Below are positions 16,105 to 24,959 of a DNA stretch of 64,000 nucleotides, one piece after another. The stretch's first letter is position 1. Each line of letters starts with the position of its first letter. Below the pieces are notes generated by a model. The model saw only the letters and a program-made list of their open reading frames with translations. It ran no database searches and was not told the DNA's origin. A program made the translations under genes and the position numbers. This stretch comes from Paenibacillus sp. GSMTC-2017 (GTDB lineage Bacteria; Bacillota; Bacilli; Paenibacillales; Paenibacillaceae): assembly GCF_016019935.1 (NCBI RefSeq), contig NZ_JAECMT010000003.1, forward strand, positions 195,388 to 259,387. The letters run 5' to 3'.

Positions 16105-16791
16105 ATGATTGAACGGTTTTCGTTGACGGCGGAGATAGGTGAAGTGGTAAAGAGGTTTGGGGTAAGTGAAATTATACAAGGAATTACGAGTCGGTTTAAT
16201 GTAGCACCTACCCAAACGGTATCTATCGTCATGAACGATAGGCATAATGTAAAAGTGTTGCAAGAAGCTAGATGGGGACTTTTCCCCTTTTGGGCAAAGG
16301 ATTCTATTAATGCGGATCAAGAGATGTTAACCGACAAGCCATATTTGCATCGGATGCTTAGCAGTCAGAGATGTGTTATTCCGTGCAGTGGATTCTATGG
16401 GCAAAAGCAATTTAGACATGAACGAGATGCACGAGCGATGCATACGGTTGTACCTAGTCAGCCGCTCTTTGGGGTTGCAGGTATTTTTGACCGCTGGCGG
16501 CATGTAAATGGCAAAGAGGTGTGTGCCTTCACGATGCTGACTGCAGCAACCACGGGTACAATGTCCGTTTGGCAGTCGCATGTCCCAGTTATTTTGGATG
16601 AAGAGGGTATCGAAGATTGGATGGACCCAACGATCAAGGAGTTTAGTAAGTTGCGAAAACATCTTGAGGCGATGGAGAGTTACTTGATGCGATCCTATCC
16701 CGTGACGAATGCGGTTAATGACGAACGATATGAAGCGCCGGATTGCATTCATGAAATTGTGCGACCGGAGTTCGCATTAAAGAATGTCTAG
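16105..16791 (+). CDS. SRAP (YedK/HMCES)-family protein lacking the catalytic cysteine
   Basis: 228 residues with the SRAP layout: N-terminal R-F, FNVAPTQ (~32-38), WGLFPFWAKD (~57-66), VIPCSGFYG (~92-100), VAGIFDRW (~123-130) and SHVPVIL (~155-161). In the family the protein begins Met-Cys-Gly-Arg-Phe, and Cys2 forms the covalent link to abasic sites in single-stranded DNA. Here it begins M-I-E-R-F, so Cys2 and Gly3 are absent. The Glu of the usual GFYEW motif is Gly. AAGGAG sits 9 bases before the ATG and no alternative start restores the cysteine. It is probably a non-catalytic or altered paralogue; DNA binding may remain. Flanked by strong terminators, so monocistronic. Confidence 0.85.
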   Translation: MIERFSLTAEIGEVVKRFGVSEIIQGITSRFNVAPTQTVSIVMNDRHNVKVLQEARWGLFPFWAKDSINADQEMLTDKPYLHRMLSSQRCVIPCSGFYGQKQFRHERDARAMHTVVPSQPLFGVAGIFDRWRHVNGKEVCAFTMLTAATTGTMSVWQSHVPVILDEEGIEDWMDPTIKEFSKLRKHLEAMESYLMRSYPVTNAVNDERYEAPDCIHEIVRPEFALKNV

Positions 16792-16839
16792 CTATTTGCC
16801 GACAGCATCAGTTTTGTAAGGTCGAATACTAAAGTATAA

Positions 16840-16884
16840 ACAAGCCCCCTACTACGCCTTTGCGTTAGATGGGGGCTTGTTTTA
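16840..16884 (+). terminator. Terminator of the SRAP gene
   Basis: ACAAGCCCCC/GGGGGCTTGT stem with an inner ACGC/GCGT pairing, followed by TTTTA. The minus-strand tail also has a short U-run, so it may act both ways. Confidence 0.85.
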
Positions 16885-16927
16885 GTTAGTTTTATAGTAT
16901 CTCTTGGCACTTCCGGGCGCGGTGCCG

Positions 16928-16967
16928 GAAAAAGCGCTGCAAGGTTAAAAAATACCCTTGCAGCGCT
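16928..16967 (-). terminator. Terminator of the etf operon
   Basis: AGCGCTGCAAGG/CCTTGCAGCGCT 12-bp perfect stem (16933-16967), followed on the minus strand by TTTTTCC. It lies about 220 bases beyond the stop of etfA. Confidence 0.8.
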
Positions 16968-17185
16968 CCACAGCACAGTTTGTGTTTTGGTTCTTGAGTG
17001 TTAAGAGAAAAGTGTGTTGAAACGTGCTAAAGTTGATCCTAAGTTAGAGTAATATGCGGAAATATAGTCTTATTATTAGTGCTAATCGAATGAATATCCT
17101 CATCTACAGTAACAGGTAATTGCTAATTCTAGTTAAAAATAGCCTAATTATAAGTAACCTAGTTAGTTGAAAACAGCAAGTAGCG

Positions 17186-18184
17186 TCATCCTGTTACTTT
17201 GGTGCGTAGCACTTCTGCTTTAAGTAAAGGGACTATTTCGAATAGATCTCCAACGATACCATAGTCTGCAATTCCGAATATGGGAGCATCGGAATCTTTA
17301 TTGATTGCTACTATCGTGCGAGATTGACTCATCCCAGCTAGATGCTGAATGGCACCGCTAATTCCACAAGCGATATATAGTTGTGGGGTTACGACTTTGC
17401 CAGTCTGCCCGATTTGGAGCGCATAATCGCAATAACCAGCATCGCAAGCGGCGCGCGAAGCGCCAACTGTACCACCAAATGCAGCGGCTAGCTCATGGAG
17501 TGGCTCAAAGCCCGCCGCGCTGCGAACACCTCTGCCGCCGGACACGATGACATCGGCTTCCGCAAGATCAAGCTGTCCGCGGGTGCGACGGACAATTCCG
17601 CGCACCGCTGTAAGAAGCGGCGGCGCCGTATAGGCGAGCACGGCGACTGAGCCGCCGCGTTCGCCAGAGTCGCATAGCTCCGCTGGCGGCAAATTATTCG
17701 GGCGCACCGTTATAACCCACGGGTGGCCCGGAAGGAAGCTGCGCCGCTCGAACGCCTTGCCGGCGTAGAGCGGACGAACAAATGCGACGTCACTGCCATC
17801 ACCAGCTACTTCGATGGCAGTGACGTCAGCAATGTGGCCGGCGCTATGGGCTACGGCCACACGGGGCGCGAGCTCGCGCCCCGATGCGGTATGGCCGAGC
17901 AGTAGCGCATCCGGCCGAACCGCTGACATTGCTGCGCCCAAAACGGCGATATACGCCTCGGGCACATAGTGTTCGAGGGATGGATCGTCGGCGATATGGA
18001 CGACGTCCGCTCCTCGCGCAATCAGCTCGGCGGCGGAATCAGCTGCGCCGCCGAAGCAGGCAAGGACGGCGTGGACAGTGCCGTCCTTGCCTGCCAGCCG
18101 CTTAGCTGCGCCGAGCGCTTCGAGCGCCACTCGGCGAAGAGCACCTTCTCGGCGCTCAGCAAAAACGAGTATCGTTTTGCTCAT
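17186..18184 (-). CDS. etfA: Electron transfer flavoprotein, alpha subunit
   Basis: 332 residues, full length for EtfA/FixB. The FAD-binding C-terminal domain is clear: VSGGRGV (~215), QIGQTGKVVTPQLY (~257-270), ACGISGAIQHLAGM (~272-285) and AINKDSDAPIFGIADYGIVGD (~295-315). EtfA binds the FAD that takes electrons from acyl-CoA dehydrogenases such as FadE at 26220; a membrane iron-sulfur oxidoreductase (fadF, 20095) would pass them to menaquinone. It follows etfB with a 190-base gap. The 5' two-thirds of the gene (about 17440-18130) is much more GC-rich than etfB or its own 3' end. GGGGAG lies upstream of the ATG. Confidence 0.95.
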   Translation of the reverse strand: MSKTILVFAERREGALRRVALEALGAAKRLAGKDGTVHAVLACFGGAADSAAELIARGADVVHIADDPSLEHYVPEAYIAVLGAAMSAVRPDALLLGHTASGRELAPRVAVAHSAGHIADVTAIEVAGDGSDVAFVRPLYAGKAFERRSFLPGHPWVITVRPNNLPPAELCDSGERGGSVAVLAYTAPPLLTAVRGIVRRTRGQLDLAEADVIVSGGRGVRSAAGFEPLHELAAAFGGTVGASRAACDAGYCDYALQIGQTGKVVTPQLYIACGISGAIQHLAGMSQSRTIVAINKDSDAPIFGIADYGIVGDLFEIVPLLKAEVLRTKVTG

Positions 18185-18373
18185 ACGATATAGCTCCCCT
18201 CTTCAGTTGTTACTTTACTTCCACCTTCAAACATACTAAGCATTGCTCTGCAGAGTATGATGCCTCACACGTGTATGGTTTGGGTACTCTAAGAGGCTCG
18301 GCGCGTCAAATAAGTTCGATAGTGCTTTGTGATCATTTATTTCTCTGCTAATGTCGTCACAGTAAGTTAACGA

Positions 18374-19195
18374 CTATAGAACTTTAGCTTCTGTCTGAAG
18401 CAGCTTAACAAGTTCTAATGCTTGCTCATTGGGTGTTCCATTTAGTTGTTTGCCAACTCCACGAGGTGGGGGAGGGAATAGTTCGACTCTTTCTGTACGA
18501 GCAGTCGTTATATCCGCAAGGTTGCTGGACACAAGGTTGAGTTCTTGCAACGTTACTGTACGAAGTGGCTTTCGCTTAGCTTTCATAATTCCTGGTAATG
18601 AAGGATAACGAGGTTCGTTAAGTCCCTGTTGGGCTGTTATGAGGGCAGGGAGTGGAATCGCAATTTGTTCAGAATCTCCTTCGATATCATGTTCAACTAA
18701 AGCGAAGAGGGAAACTCCGGAGGCTGTTTCAATGCCGAGCTCTTTCGGCTGAGCTATAGTAATTTTCAAAGCTGCTGAAGCATGGGGCAGGCCGAGTCGT
18801 TCGGCAATTTGCAATGCAACACTTCCCGAGCCTGTATCTATTGCGAACAACCCAGCGAGCAATAGGTCTGGTGAAAGTGGAGCAATGACTGCTGCAAGTG
18901 CTGCAGCTATAGAGAAACCATCATCGGGAAGACCCTCAGCGTCGATGTGGATTGCTTCATCAGCACCAATGGCAAGTGCAGTCCGTATCGTCTCCTGGGA
19001 ACCTTCCTTACCACAAGTTAAGACGATAACTTCGCCGCCATGTTTCTCCTTCAGACGTAATGCTTCTTCAAGTGCATATTCATCATAAGGATTGATGACA
19101 AATTTGGCCTCTTTTTCATCGACTCCTTGAGATGTAACGATAACTTTTTCCTCTGTATCAAATGTCCTTTTTAGAAGCACTACAATTCGTTTCAT
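18374..19195 (-). CDS. etfB: Electron transfer flavoprotein, beta subunit
   Basis: 273 residues, matching EtfB/FixA length. Features include the start MKRIVVLLKRTFD, the INPYDEYALEEALRLKEKHGGEV segment (~35-57) and the adenine-nucleotide-binding region around SPDLLLAGLFAIDTGSGSVALQIAERLGLPHAS (~108-140), where the family has DG or DT ahead of the G-V-x-Q. It partners EtfA. GGGGAC and AATGGAGGGG lie upstream of the ATG at 19195. The two genes face away from fadF across a 900-base region containing one small secreted-protein gene. They supply the electron carrier for the beta-oxidation operon. Confidence 0.95.
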   Translation of the reverse strand: MKRIVVLLKRTFDTEEKVIVTSQGVDEKEAKFVINPYDEYALEEALRLKEKHGGEVIVLTCGKEGSQETIRTALAIGADEAIHIDAEGLPDDGFSIAAALAAVIAPLSPDLLLAGLFAIDTGSGSVALQIAERLGLPHASAALKITIAQPKELGIETASGVSLFALVEHDIEGDSEQIAIPLPALITAQQGLNEPRYPSLPGIMKAKRKPLRTVTLQELNLVSSNLADITTARTERVELFPPPPRGVGKQLNGTPNEQALELVKLLQTEAKVL

Positions 19196-19310
19196 ATTGT
19201 CCCCTCCATTAAAAATTCAGTTGGAGTATCCACCTATATGATTTATATGTTCAAAGTCTGCACGCTATGAGGGCACACAAACATGTAGTTCTCTTATCGT
19301 TTTTCTATGC

Positions 19311-19349
19311 AAAAAAAAAACCGCCAGCGTCAATAATCGACAAAGGCGG
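19311..19349 (-). terminator. Strong terminator of the small secreted protein gene
   Basis: CCGCC/GGCGG stem with an inner GTC/GAC pairing, followed on the minus strand by ten T (19311-19320). It separates the small gene at 19374 from etfB. Confidence 0.9.
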
Positions 19350-19373
19350 CAGCAGAACTTGAGTGTATTGAAA

Positions 19374-19742
19374 TTAAATAAAATAGCTGTTGATTGTGAG
19401 TGATGAAAGATTGCCACCGTAGGAGTATTTAATTTTGTAAGTATCCTGTGGCAATCCAGTTATAGTGAAGTCGAAACTAACTGTGCCGGAGCCGCTGCTA
19501 GGTGGGCTGAGTACACGCGATCCCATTTTCACATACTCCTCCACGCCGTTTACTGTTCGGTAAACTTTTGCAATGACTACCCCTCCGCCTCCATTAACAT
19601 ATACATATCCAGAAACTTTTAGAGATCCTTGGCCGGTACGAGTATCTGTTTGGTTCAAATTAGTGGTAGCGCTTGCAGAGGTAGCAAATATGAAGAGCAT
19701 TACAGCAGTTAATAGTAATATCGATAACCTTTTCGCTTTCAT
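19374..19742 (-). CDS. Small secreted protein of unknown function
   Basis: 122 residues. Residues 1-25 are a signal peptide (MKAKRLSILLL, hydrophobic core, cleavage likely after SASA). The mature ~95 residues are rich in Gly, Ser, Thr and Tyr with alternating strand pattern (GSLKVSGYVYVNGGGGVVIAKVYR, TVSFDFTITGLPQDTYKIKYSYGG). This suggests a small beta-sandwich exported to the wall or medium. The start at 19742 is preferred (AAAGG about 9 bases upstream); an ATG at 19748 is also in frame. No cysteine, no sorting signal, no family recognised. Confidence 0.75.
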   Translation of the reverse strand: MKAKRLSILLLTAVMLFIFATSASATTNLNQTDTRTGQGSLKVSGYVYVNGGGGVVIAKVYRTVNGVEEYVKMGSRVLSPPSSGSGTVSFDFTITGLPQDTYKIKYSYGGNLSSLTINSYFI

Positions 19743-20003
19743 TAACATCCATCCTTTCTATTTGAGAGACTAGGAGAAGGAGTCTCAAAAGATGTGAAAG
19801 CTGGCCAGCGTTCTGTTAACTGTGCTTACTTCCTTCTACTAAATTACTATAGCAGATTACATTAGTAATCACATCAAAAATTGGAATTTTCAGACTATTT
19901 TCCTATACATCATACAAATCATTCCGATTTCCACCATTTTCAGCTATTGGTGAATCATGATCGGGAGACCCCATTCATATACTTGAACCATTATGGTTGC
20001 AAT

Positions 20004-20017
20004 TGTAAACGGTTTAA
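20004..20017 (+). promoter_or_regulatory. cre-like site (CcpA) before the beta-oxidation operon
   Basis: TGTAAACGGTTTAA matches the consensus TGWAANCGNTNWCA at 13 of 14 positions. It lies 78 bases before fadF. CcpA repression of fatty-acid degradation genes is known in Bacillus. A second palindrome, AACCATTATGGTT (19986-19998), lies just upstream and could be an operator for a fatty-acid regulator. The rest of the 19750-20090 gap shows nothing else I can name. Confidence 0.5.
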
Positions 20018-20094
20018 CACTAGCCCTGAAATATTGCGAAAGGAAAACAGCTTGGACAGTTCCAGCCATATGTTAGATGGGGAGGGCTGTGCGA

Positions 20095-22422
20095 ATGGAA
20101 TGGATAAAGGCGGCAGTCTATTTTGCACTAAATGATGACTTAGCAATTTATGAGGGGCTCCACCTTACTGCCACAATGATAACAAGTGTAACTGTTTTAA
20201 CTCCTGTTTTCTGGGTGAGGTGGGGAGTATTCCTTGCACTTGTTGGGTTTGCCGTGTGGATGTTTGCAATCGTTATATGGCGAAGAATCGGTTATATGAA
20301 GTTAGGAGTGCCAAGTGAATTTGTCCGGTATAAACCGAAGAGGAAGGATGGGTTCGGGGGAGAGATGTTTGGTCATCGCAGGCTGCTGAATGATCTTAGA
20401 AGCGGGTTCATGCATCTCATTTATTTTTACGGATTTATTATGTTGCAATTCGGTGCTATCGATCTTATTTGGAAGGGGCTCAGTGGGGGGAAGAGGTTAC
20501 CTATCCCTCTGTATCCTCAGTTCTCTTTGTCGCAGGAGATAACGACTGGACTTGTATTTGCAGCTGTACTATACGGCGCTTATCGCAGGTATGGAGAAAA
20601 GTTGTCGAGATTAAAAAGAGGATGGAAGCCATCACTTGTACTTTGGTTTATTGGTTCTCTCATGTTGACGATTATGTTTACGCTAGCGTTCGAGAGATTA
20701 ACTGAAGGCAAAGAGGCAGCTTTGGATACTATATTTGCACCAATCAGCGAACCGTTGTCTCAATTATTAAACATCGCAGGTGTTGAGGCGCAAAGTCAGC
20801 TAGCACATGTTGGCTTTGAAGTTTTTTGGTGGCTTCATCTGCTTGTTTTGTTAGGTTTTCTTGTGTACGTGCCGCAGTCCAAACATTTTCACTTAATAAC
20901 TGCGCCCGTCAATTTGTGGTTTCGGCGTAATTCACCTCATGGAAGACTCACCCCACTTGATCTAGAAAATGAAGAAGCAGAAACTTTTGGCGCGGGGAAG
21001 ATCGAACATTTTTCACAGAAACAGAATCTTGATCTGTATGCGTGCGTGGAATGTGGACGGTGCACAAATGTATGCCCCGCTACGAGTACAGGCAAACTGC
21101 TTTCCCCTATGCATCTTATTGTGAAGCTAAGAGATCATTTGACAGAGAAAGGAGCAGCGATTACATCCAAATCTCCATGGATGCCAGCGGGCTTATGGCA
21201 AAAGAAAACCAGTGTATCATATGCACACGTTATGGGTGCAGTAATGCCTACATGGGAAGGGGGGGATGATGGCGAAGGTGAAGGGAATTCGTCATATAGG
21301 ACGAATATCGCACCGACGATGGCTGTGCAAGGTGCTGCATGGGGCATAAGAGAAGGCTCTAAAGTAGAAGATCTTGAACTAATCAGGGATGTAATAACGG
21401 AAGATGAGTTATGGGCATGTACGACTTGTCGCAACTGCGAAGAGCAATGTCCGGTTGGCAATGAGCATGTAGATAAAATTATCGACATGCGTCGGTATTT
21501 AGTATTAATGGAAGGCAAGCTTCCATCCGACGGACAGCGGGCTTTGCAAAATATAGAACGACAAAGCAATCCATGGGGACTGCCAAGAGCTGAGAGGGCT
21601 GCTTGGATGGAAGAATGTGAAAGTAAGACGGGAATTCGGGTTAAGACGATGCAAGAATGCAAAACAAGCGGGAAGTTGCCTGATGTACTGCTTTGGGCAG
21701 GGTCGATGGGCTCATATGATTCAAGGAGCCGACGTGTATTATTCGATGTGGTCAGATTACTGATGAGGGCAGGAGTTAACTTCGCAACGTTAGGGCAGGA
21801 GGAACGGAGTTCTGGCGATACTGCAAGGCGAATCGGAAATGAACTGCTTTTTCAAGAGCTATGCAAGGAAAACATCGAAACGTTACAAAGGTATGGCGTT
21901 AAGCATATCGTTACGACGTGCCCGCATACGTTTAATACATTCAAAAATGAATATCCAGATTTTGGTCTTTCTACTCAAGTGAAAGTAGAACATCATACTG
22001 AGTTACTTGCTAGGTTGTTGCAAGAAGGAAGATTGAGAACGAAATATGCGCTAGAGGAACGAGTTACTGTACATGATTCCTGTTATTTAGGTCGTTACAA
22101 CGATACGTATGAGGCGCCTAGAAGTTTGCTGAGAGCTATACCGGGAGTGACCATTGAAGAAATGGAACGATCAGGTGCTAATGGGATGTGCTGTGGAGCA
22201 GGTGGCGGTCTGATGTGGATGGAAGATCATTCAGGCAGTCGAATCAATTATGCAAGAACGGCACAGGCGCTAGAGGTGAAGCCAAGTGTAATCAGTTCTG
22301 CTTGTCCCTACTGCCTTACGATGATGGAGGATGGTCTGAAATCGATGTCACAAAACGATTCTGTGACAGCTCGTGATGTTGCGGAGATGCTCGCAGAAAG
22401 TGTATTTGGGTTAAAGGGTTAG
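20095..22422 (+). CDS. fadF: FadF-like membrane iron-sulfur oxidoreductase (ETF to menaquinone)
   Basis: 775 residues. The first ~270 contain five or six membrane helices (FWVRWGVFLALVGFAVWMFAIVIW, VLWFIGSLMLTIMF, WLHLLVLLGFLVYV), resembling a nitrate-reductase-gamma-type cytochrome b domain. Two 4Fe-4S motifs follow: CVECGRCTNVCP (~315-326) and CTTCRNCEEQCP (~441-452). Two CCG-type domains follow with TCPHTF (~607), DSCYLGRYND (~661), MCCGAGGG (~698) and ACPYC (~738). This is the B. subtilis FadF (YwjF) layout, thought to carry electrons from ETF to menaquinone. The ATG at 20095 is preferred because GGGGAGGG lies 8 bases upstream; the frame extends to 20077. First gene of the beta-oxidation operon. 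Confidence 0.93.
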   Translation: MEWIKAAVYFALNDDLAIYEGLHLTATMITSVTVLTPVFWVRWGVFLALVGFAVWMFAIVIWRRIGYMKLGVPSEFVRYKPKRKDGFGGEMFGHRRLLNDLRSGFMHLIYFYGFIMLQFGAIDLIWKGLSGGKRLPIPLYPQFSLSQEITTGLVFAAVLYGAYRRYGEKLSRLKRGWKPSLVLWFIGSLMLTIMFTLAFERLTEGKEAALDTIFAPISEPLSQLLNIAGVEAQSQLAHVGFEVFWWLHLLVLLGFLVYVPQSKHFHLITAPVNLWFRRNSPHGRLTPLDLENEEAETFGAGKIEHFSQKQNLDLYACVECGRCTNVCPATSTGKLLSPMHLIVKLRDHLTEKGAAITSKSPWMPAGLWQKKTSVSYAHVMGAVMPTWEGGDDGEGEGNSSYRTNIAPTMAVQGAAWGIREGSKVEDLELIRDVITEDELWACTTCRNCEEQCPVGNEHVDKIIDMRRYLVLMEGKLPSDGQRALQNIERQSNPWGLPRAERAAWMEECESKTGIRVKTMQECKTSGKLPDVLLWAGSMGSYDSRSRRVLFDVVRLLMRAGVNFATLGQEERSSGDTARRIGNELLFQELCKENIETLQRYGVKHIVTTCPHTFNTFKNEYPDFGLSTQVKVEHHTELLARLLQEGRLRTKYALEERVTVHDSCYLGRYNDTYEAPRSLLRAIPGVTIEEMERSGANGMCCGAGGGLMWMEDHSGSRINYARTAQALEVKPSVISSACPYCLTMMEDGLKSMSQNDSVTARDVAEMLAESVFGLKG

Positions 22423-22480
22423 GAACTAAGAGAGAGTTCGGTTTAAGGGATTACGATTAAAGGGGAGGTGTATTTGTAAA

Positions 22481-24946
22481 ATGTCACTACAAGCGTCGCA
22501 ACAGAAAAAGGCGAGCTCGATACGTAGTGCAGCTGTTATCGGTTCCGGTGTAATGGGAGCAGGCATCGCCGCTCATTTGGCTAACGCAGGGATGCACGTG
22601 TTATTGCTTGATGTCGTTCCTCAAAGTGTGACGGAAGAAGAGGAGAAGAAGGGATTATCGTTATCTGATGCTGTTGTAAGGAATCGGTTATCTGCTTCTG
22701 CGATTGCCAAAATGCCGAAATCTCAGCCTGCCCAACTCTACGACCCCGGCTGGGTGAAGCGGTTAACGCCGGGTAATTTGTCCGATCATTTGTTAGCGCT
22801 TGGTGATGTGGATTGGATTGTTGAAGCGGTTGTTGAAAGGCTGGATGTGAAGCGGGAAGTACTTGCGGCAATCGAGTCGGCTAGACGTCCGGGGACACTA
22901 GTCAGCACAAATACGTCTGGACTATCCGTGTCTTCAATGGCAGAAGGAAGAAGCAGCGAGTTTAGGCGGCATTTTGCCGCAACACATTTTTTTAATCCTC
23001 CACGATATATGCGGCTAGTAGAGGTAGTTCCGACAGCAGATACCGATGTTGAAGTTGTTAAACTGCTGACTGAACTTTGTGAGAAGAGACTTGGCAAAGG
23101 TGTTGTCGTGGCGAACGATACACCAAATTTCATCGCCAATCGAATCGGCTCTTTCGGAATGCTAGTAACATTAAAGGACACGATTGCCTACGGATTAACG
23201 GTAGAGGAAGCGGATGCATTAACGGGTCCTGCTTTAGGAAGACCAAAGACGGCTACTTTCCGTATGCTGGATCTCGTCGGTTTGGATACGTTGCTGCACG
23301 TTGTCGACAATGTTCGAGAGCGAAGCGAGGATGAATGGGAGCAAGCTGTATTTGCGAGACCGCAAATTTTGGAAAGATTAGTGGCGCTTAAGAGGTTAGG
23401 CGAGAAGTCTGGTGCAGGCTTCTATCGGAAGCTTCGTGGTGAAGATGGACGAAGCACTATCCAATCTCTGCGACTGGATACGCTCGAATATGGAGATCAA
23501 GGTCGTGTGTCATCGCCAGTTATTGAGGCAGCTAAAGCGGCTAAAGGTGTTGCGCTCAAAGCTAAAGCTTTAATAAACACGAATCCAAATCATAAACATG
23601 GGAAATTCGCATGGTCGACACTCAAGAAAACATTACTTTATTCTGCTGCACAAGTTGGTGTTGTAGCGGACACAATTACTGACATTGATAGAGCGATGCG
23701 ATGGGGGTTCAACTGGGATCTTGGACCATTTGAATTGTGGGATGCACTTGGCTTGGAAGAAACGGTTGCCCGAATGAAGAAGGAGGGCGATGCCATACCT
23801 GAATGGGTAGAGAACTGGCTCGCTGCTGGTCATAAAAGTTTTTATTTGGAATCTGAGCAAAAAAGATATTACGCATCAACAGGAGGATATTCGACCGAGG
23901 AGCAGGAGGACGACTTTATTTCTCTTGCTACACTTAAGGGATCAGGTCGTACGGTACTATCCACTCAAGGAGCCAGCTTGATCGACATAGGAGATGATAT
24001 CGTCTGTCTGGAATTCCATTCGCAAAGTAATGCGATTGGTGGAGAAATCTTGTCTGCGATTCGCCAATCTGTCCAAGAAGTGTCCCGTAATTGGAGGGGA
24101 CTTGTACTCGCTAACGAAGGACGCAATTTCTGCGTTGGAGCAAACCTAATGTTGCTTCTTATGGAAGCTCAGAATGGCGAGTGGGAAGAGGTTGAAGAAA
24201 TTATCCGGTTTTTCCAAGATAGTATGTTAAGACTTAAGCGTCTTGATCGACCTGTCGTTGCGGCACCTCATCGAATGACACTTGGTGGGGGAGTGGAAGC
24301 TTGTCTACCGGCAGACCTTATTATTTTGTCACCGGAGACATACTTCGGATTAGTAGAAACAGGAGTTGGTCTAATTCCTGCGGGCGGGGGCTGCAAGGAA
24401 GCTGCGGCATTAGCTGCTGTCAGGGCTGGAACGGGAGTAGGAGTAGGCAGAGGGGGGAATGGGTCTGCAAGAGGTGATCTGCAACCGCCACTGAATGAAC
24501 TATTCGAGACGATTGCGCTTGCCAAAGCATCATCTAGCGGTCATGAAGCGCTCAGACAGGGGCTACTGAGACCACAAGATCGTGTCATTATGCGGCAAAA
24601 TTCACGTATCGCTGAAGCGAAGAGGGCGGTGCTGGAGCTCGATCGTGCGGGCTACATTGCACCAGCAGAAGAACGTATTCGTGTTGCAGGTAGTGAAGGG
24701 AAAGCAGTGCTAAAGCTTGCTGTGCAGGCCATGCAACTAGGTGGAACGATTAGTGAACATGATGCATTAATAGGCGGTAAACTTGCACATGTCCTTGCGG
24801 GCGGTGATATCCGTCCAGGTTCGGAAGTAAGTGAGCAATATTTGCTTGATTTGGAATGTGAAGCATTCCTTAGTTTATGTGGTGAACGTAAAACGCAGGA
24901 GCGGATGAGTCATATGCTTGCCAAGGGCAAGCCGCTACGCAATTGA
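22481..24946 (+). CDS. fadN: 3-hydroxyacyl-CoA dehydrogenase / enoyl-CoA hydratase fusion
   Basis: 821 residues, slightly longer than B. subtilis FadN. The N-terminal half is the NAD-binding dehydrogenase: GSGVMGAG (~22-29), NTSGLSV (~146), THFFNPPRYM with the catalytic His (~167), and a C-terminal domain with RPKTATFRMLDLVGLD (~265). The second half (about 490-720) is a crotonase: EGRNFCVGANL (~547) forms the first oxyanion loop, followed by TLGGGVEACLPADL and GLVETGVGLIPAGGGCKE (~625). The dehydrogenase-first order is that of FadN, opposite to E. coli FadB. A Gly/Arg-rich linker (GTGVGVGRGGNG, ~650) is unusual. AGGGGAGGTG is about 12 bases before the ATG, a long spacing. Acts on enoyl-CoA and 3-hydroxyacyl-CoA between FadE and FadA. 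Confidence 0.95.
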   Translation: MSLQASQQKKASSIRSAAVIGSGVMGAGIAAHLANAGMHVLLLDVVPQSVTEEEEKKGLSLSDAVVRNRLSASAIAKMPKSQPAQLYDPGWVKRLTPGNLSDHLLALGDVDWIVEAVVERLDVKREVLAAIESARRPGTLVSTNTSGLSVSSMAEGRSSEFRRHFAATHFFNPPRYMRLVEVVPTADTDVEVVKLLTELCEKRLGKGVVVANDTPNFIANRIGSFGMLVTLKDTIAYGLTVEEADALTGPALGRPKTATFRMLDLVGLDTLLHVVDNVRERSEDEWEQAVFARPQILERLVALKRLGEKSGAGFYRKLRGEDGRSTIQSLRLDTLEYGDQGRVSSPVIEAAKAAKGVALKAKALINTNPNHKHGKFAWSTLKKTLLYSAAQVGVVADTITDIDRAMRWGFNWDLGPFELWDALGLEETVARMKKEGDAIPEWVENWLAAGHKSFYLESEQKRYYASTGGYSTEEQEDDFISLATLKGSGRTVLSTQGASLIDIGDDIVCLEFHSQSNAIGGEILSAIRQSVQEVSRNWRGLVLANEGRNFCVGANLMLLLMEAQNGEWEEVEEIIRFFQDSMLRLKRLDRPVVAAPHRMTLGGGVEACLPADLIILSPETYFGLVETGVGLIPAGGGCKEAAALAAVRAGTGVGVGRGGNGSARGDLQPPLNELFETIALAKASSSGHEALRQGLLRPQDRVIMRQNSRIAEAKRAVLELDRAGYIAPAEERIRVAGSEGKAVLKLAVQAMQLGGTISEHDALIGGKLAHVLAGGDIRPGSEVSEQYLLDLECEAFLSLCGERKTQERMSHMLAKGKPLRN

Positions 24947-24959
24947 AAGGGGGAGGACG

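Noticed and set aside
16002..16320. Minus-strand frames opposite the SRAP gene
   Set aside because: Frame shadows; the plus strand carries all SRAP motifs.
19573..19773. Plus-strand frame opposite the small secreted protein gene
   Set aside because: The minus-strand frame has a signal peptide, a Shine-Dalgarno and a terminator; the plus frame has none.
24420..24480. Gly/Arg-rich stretch in fadN as a possible frameshift
   Set aside because: The frame stays open and crotonase-type sequence resumes afterwards, so it is treated as a linker.
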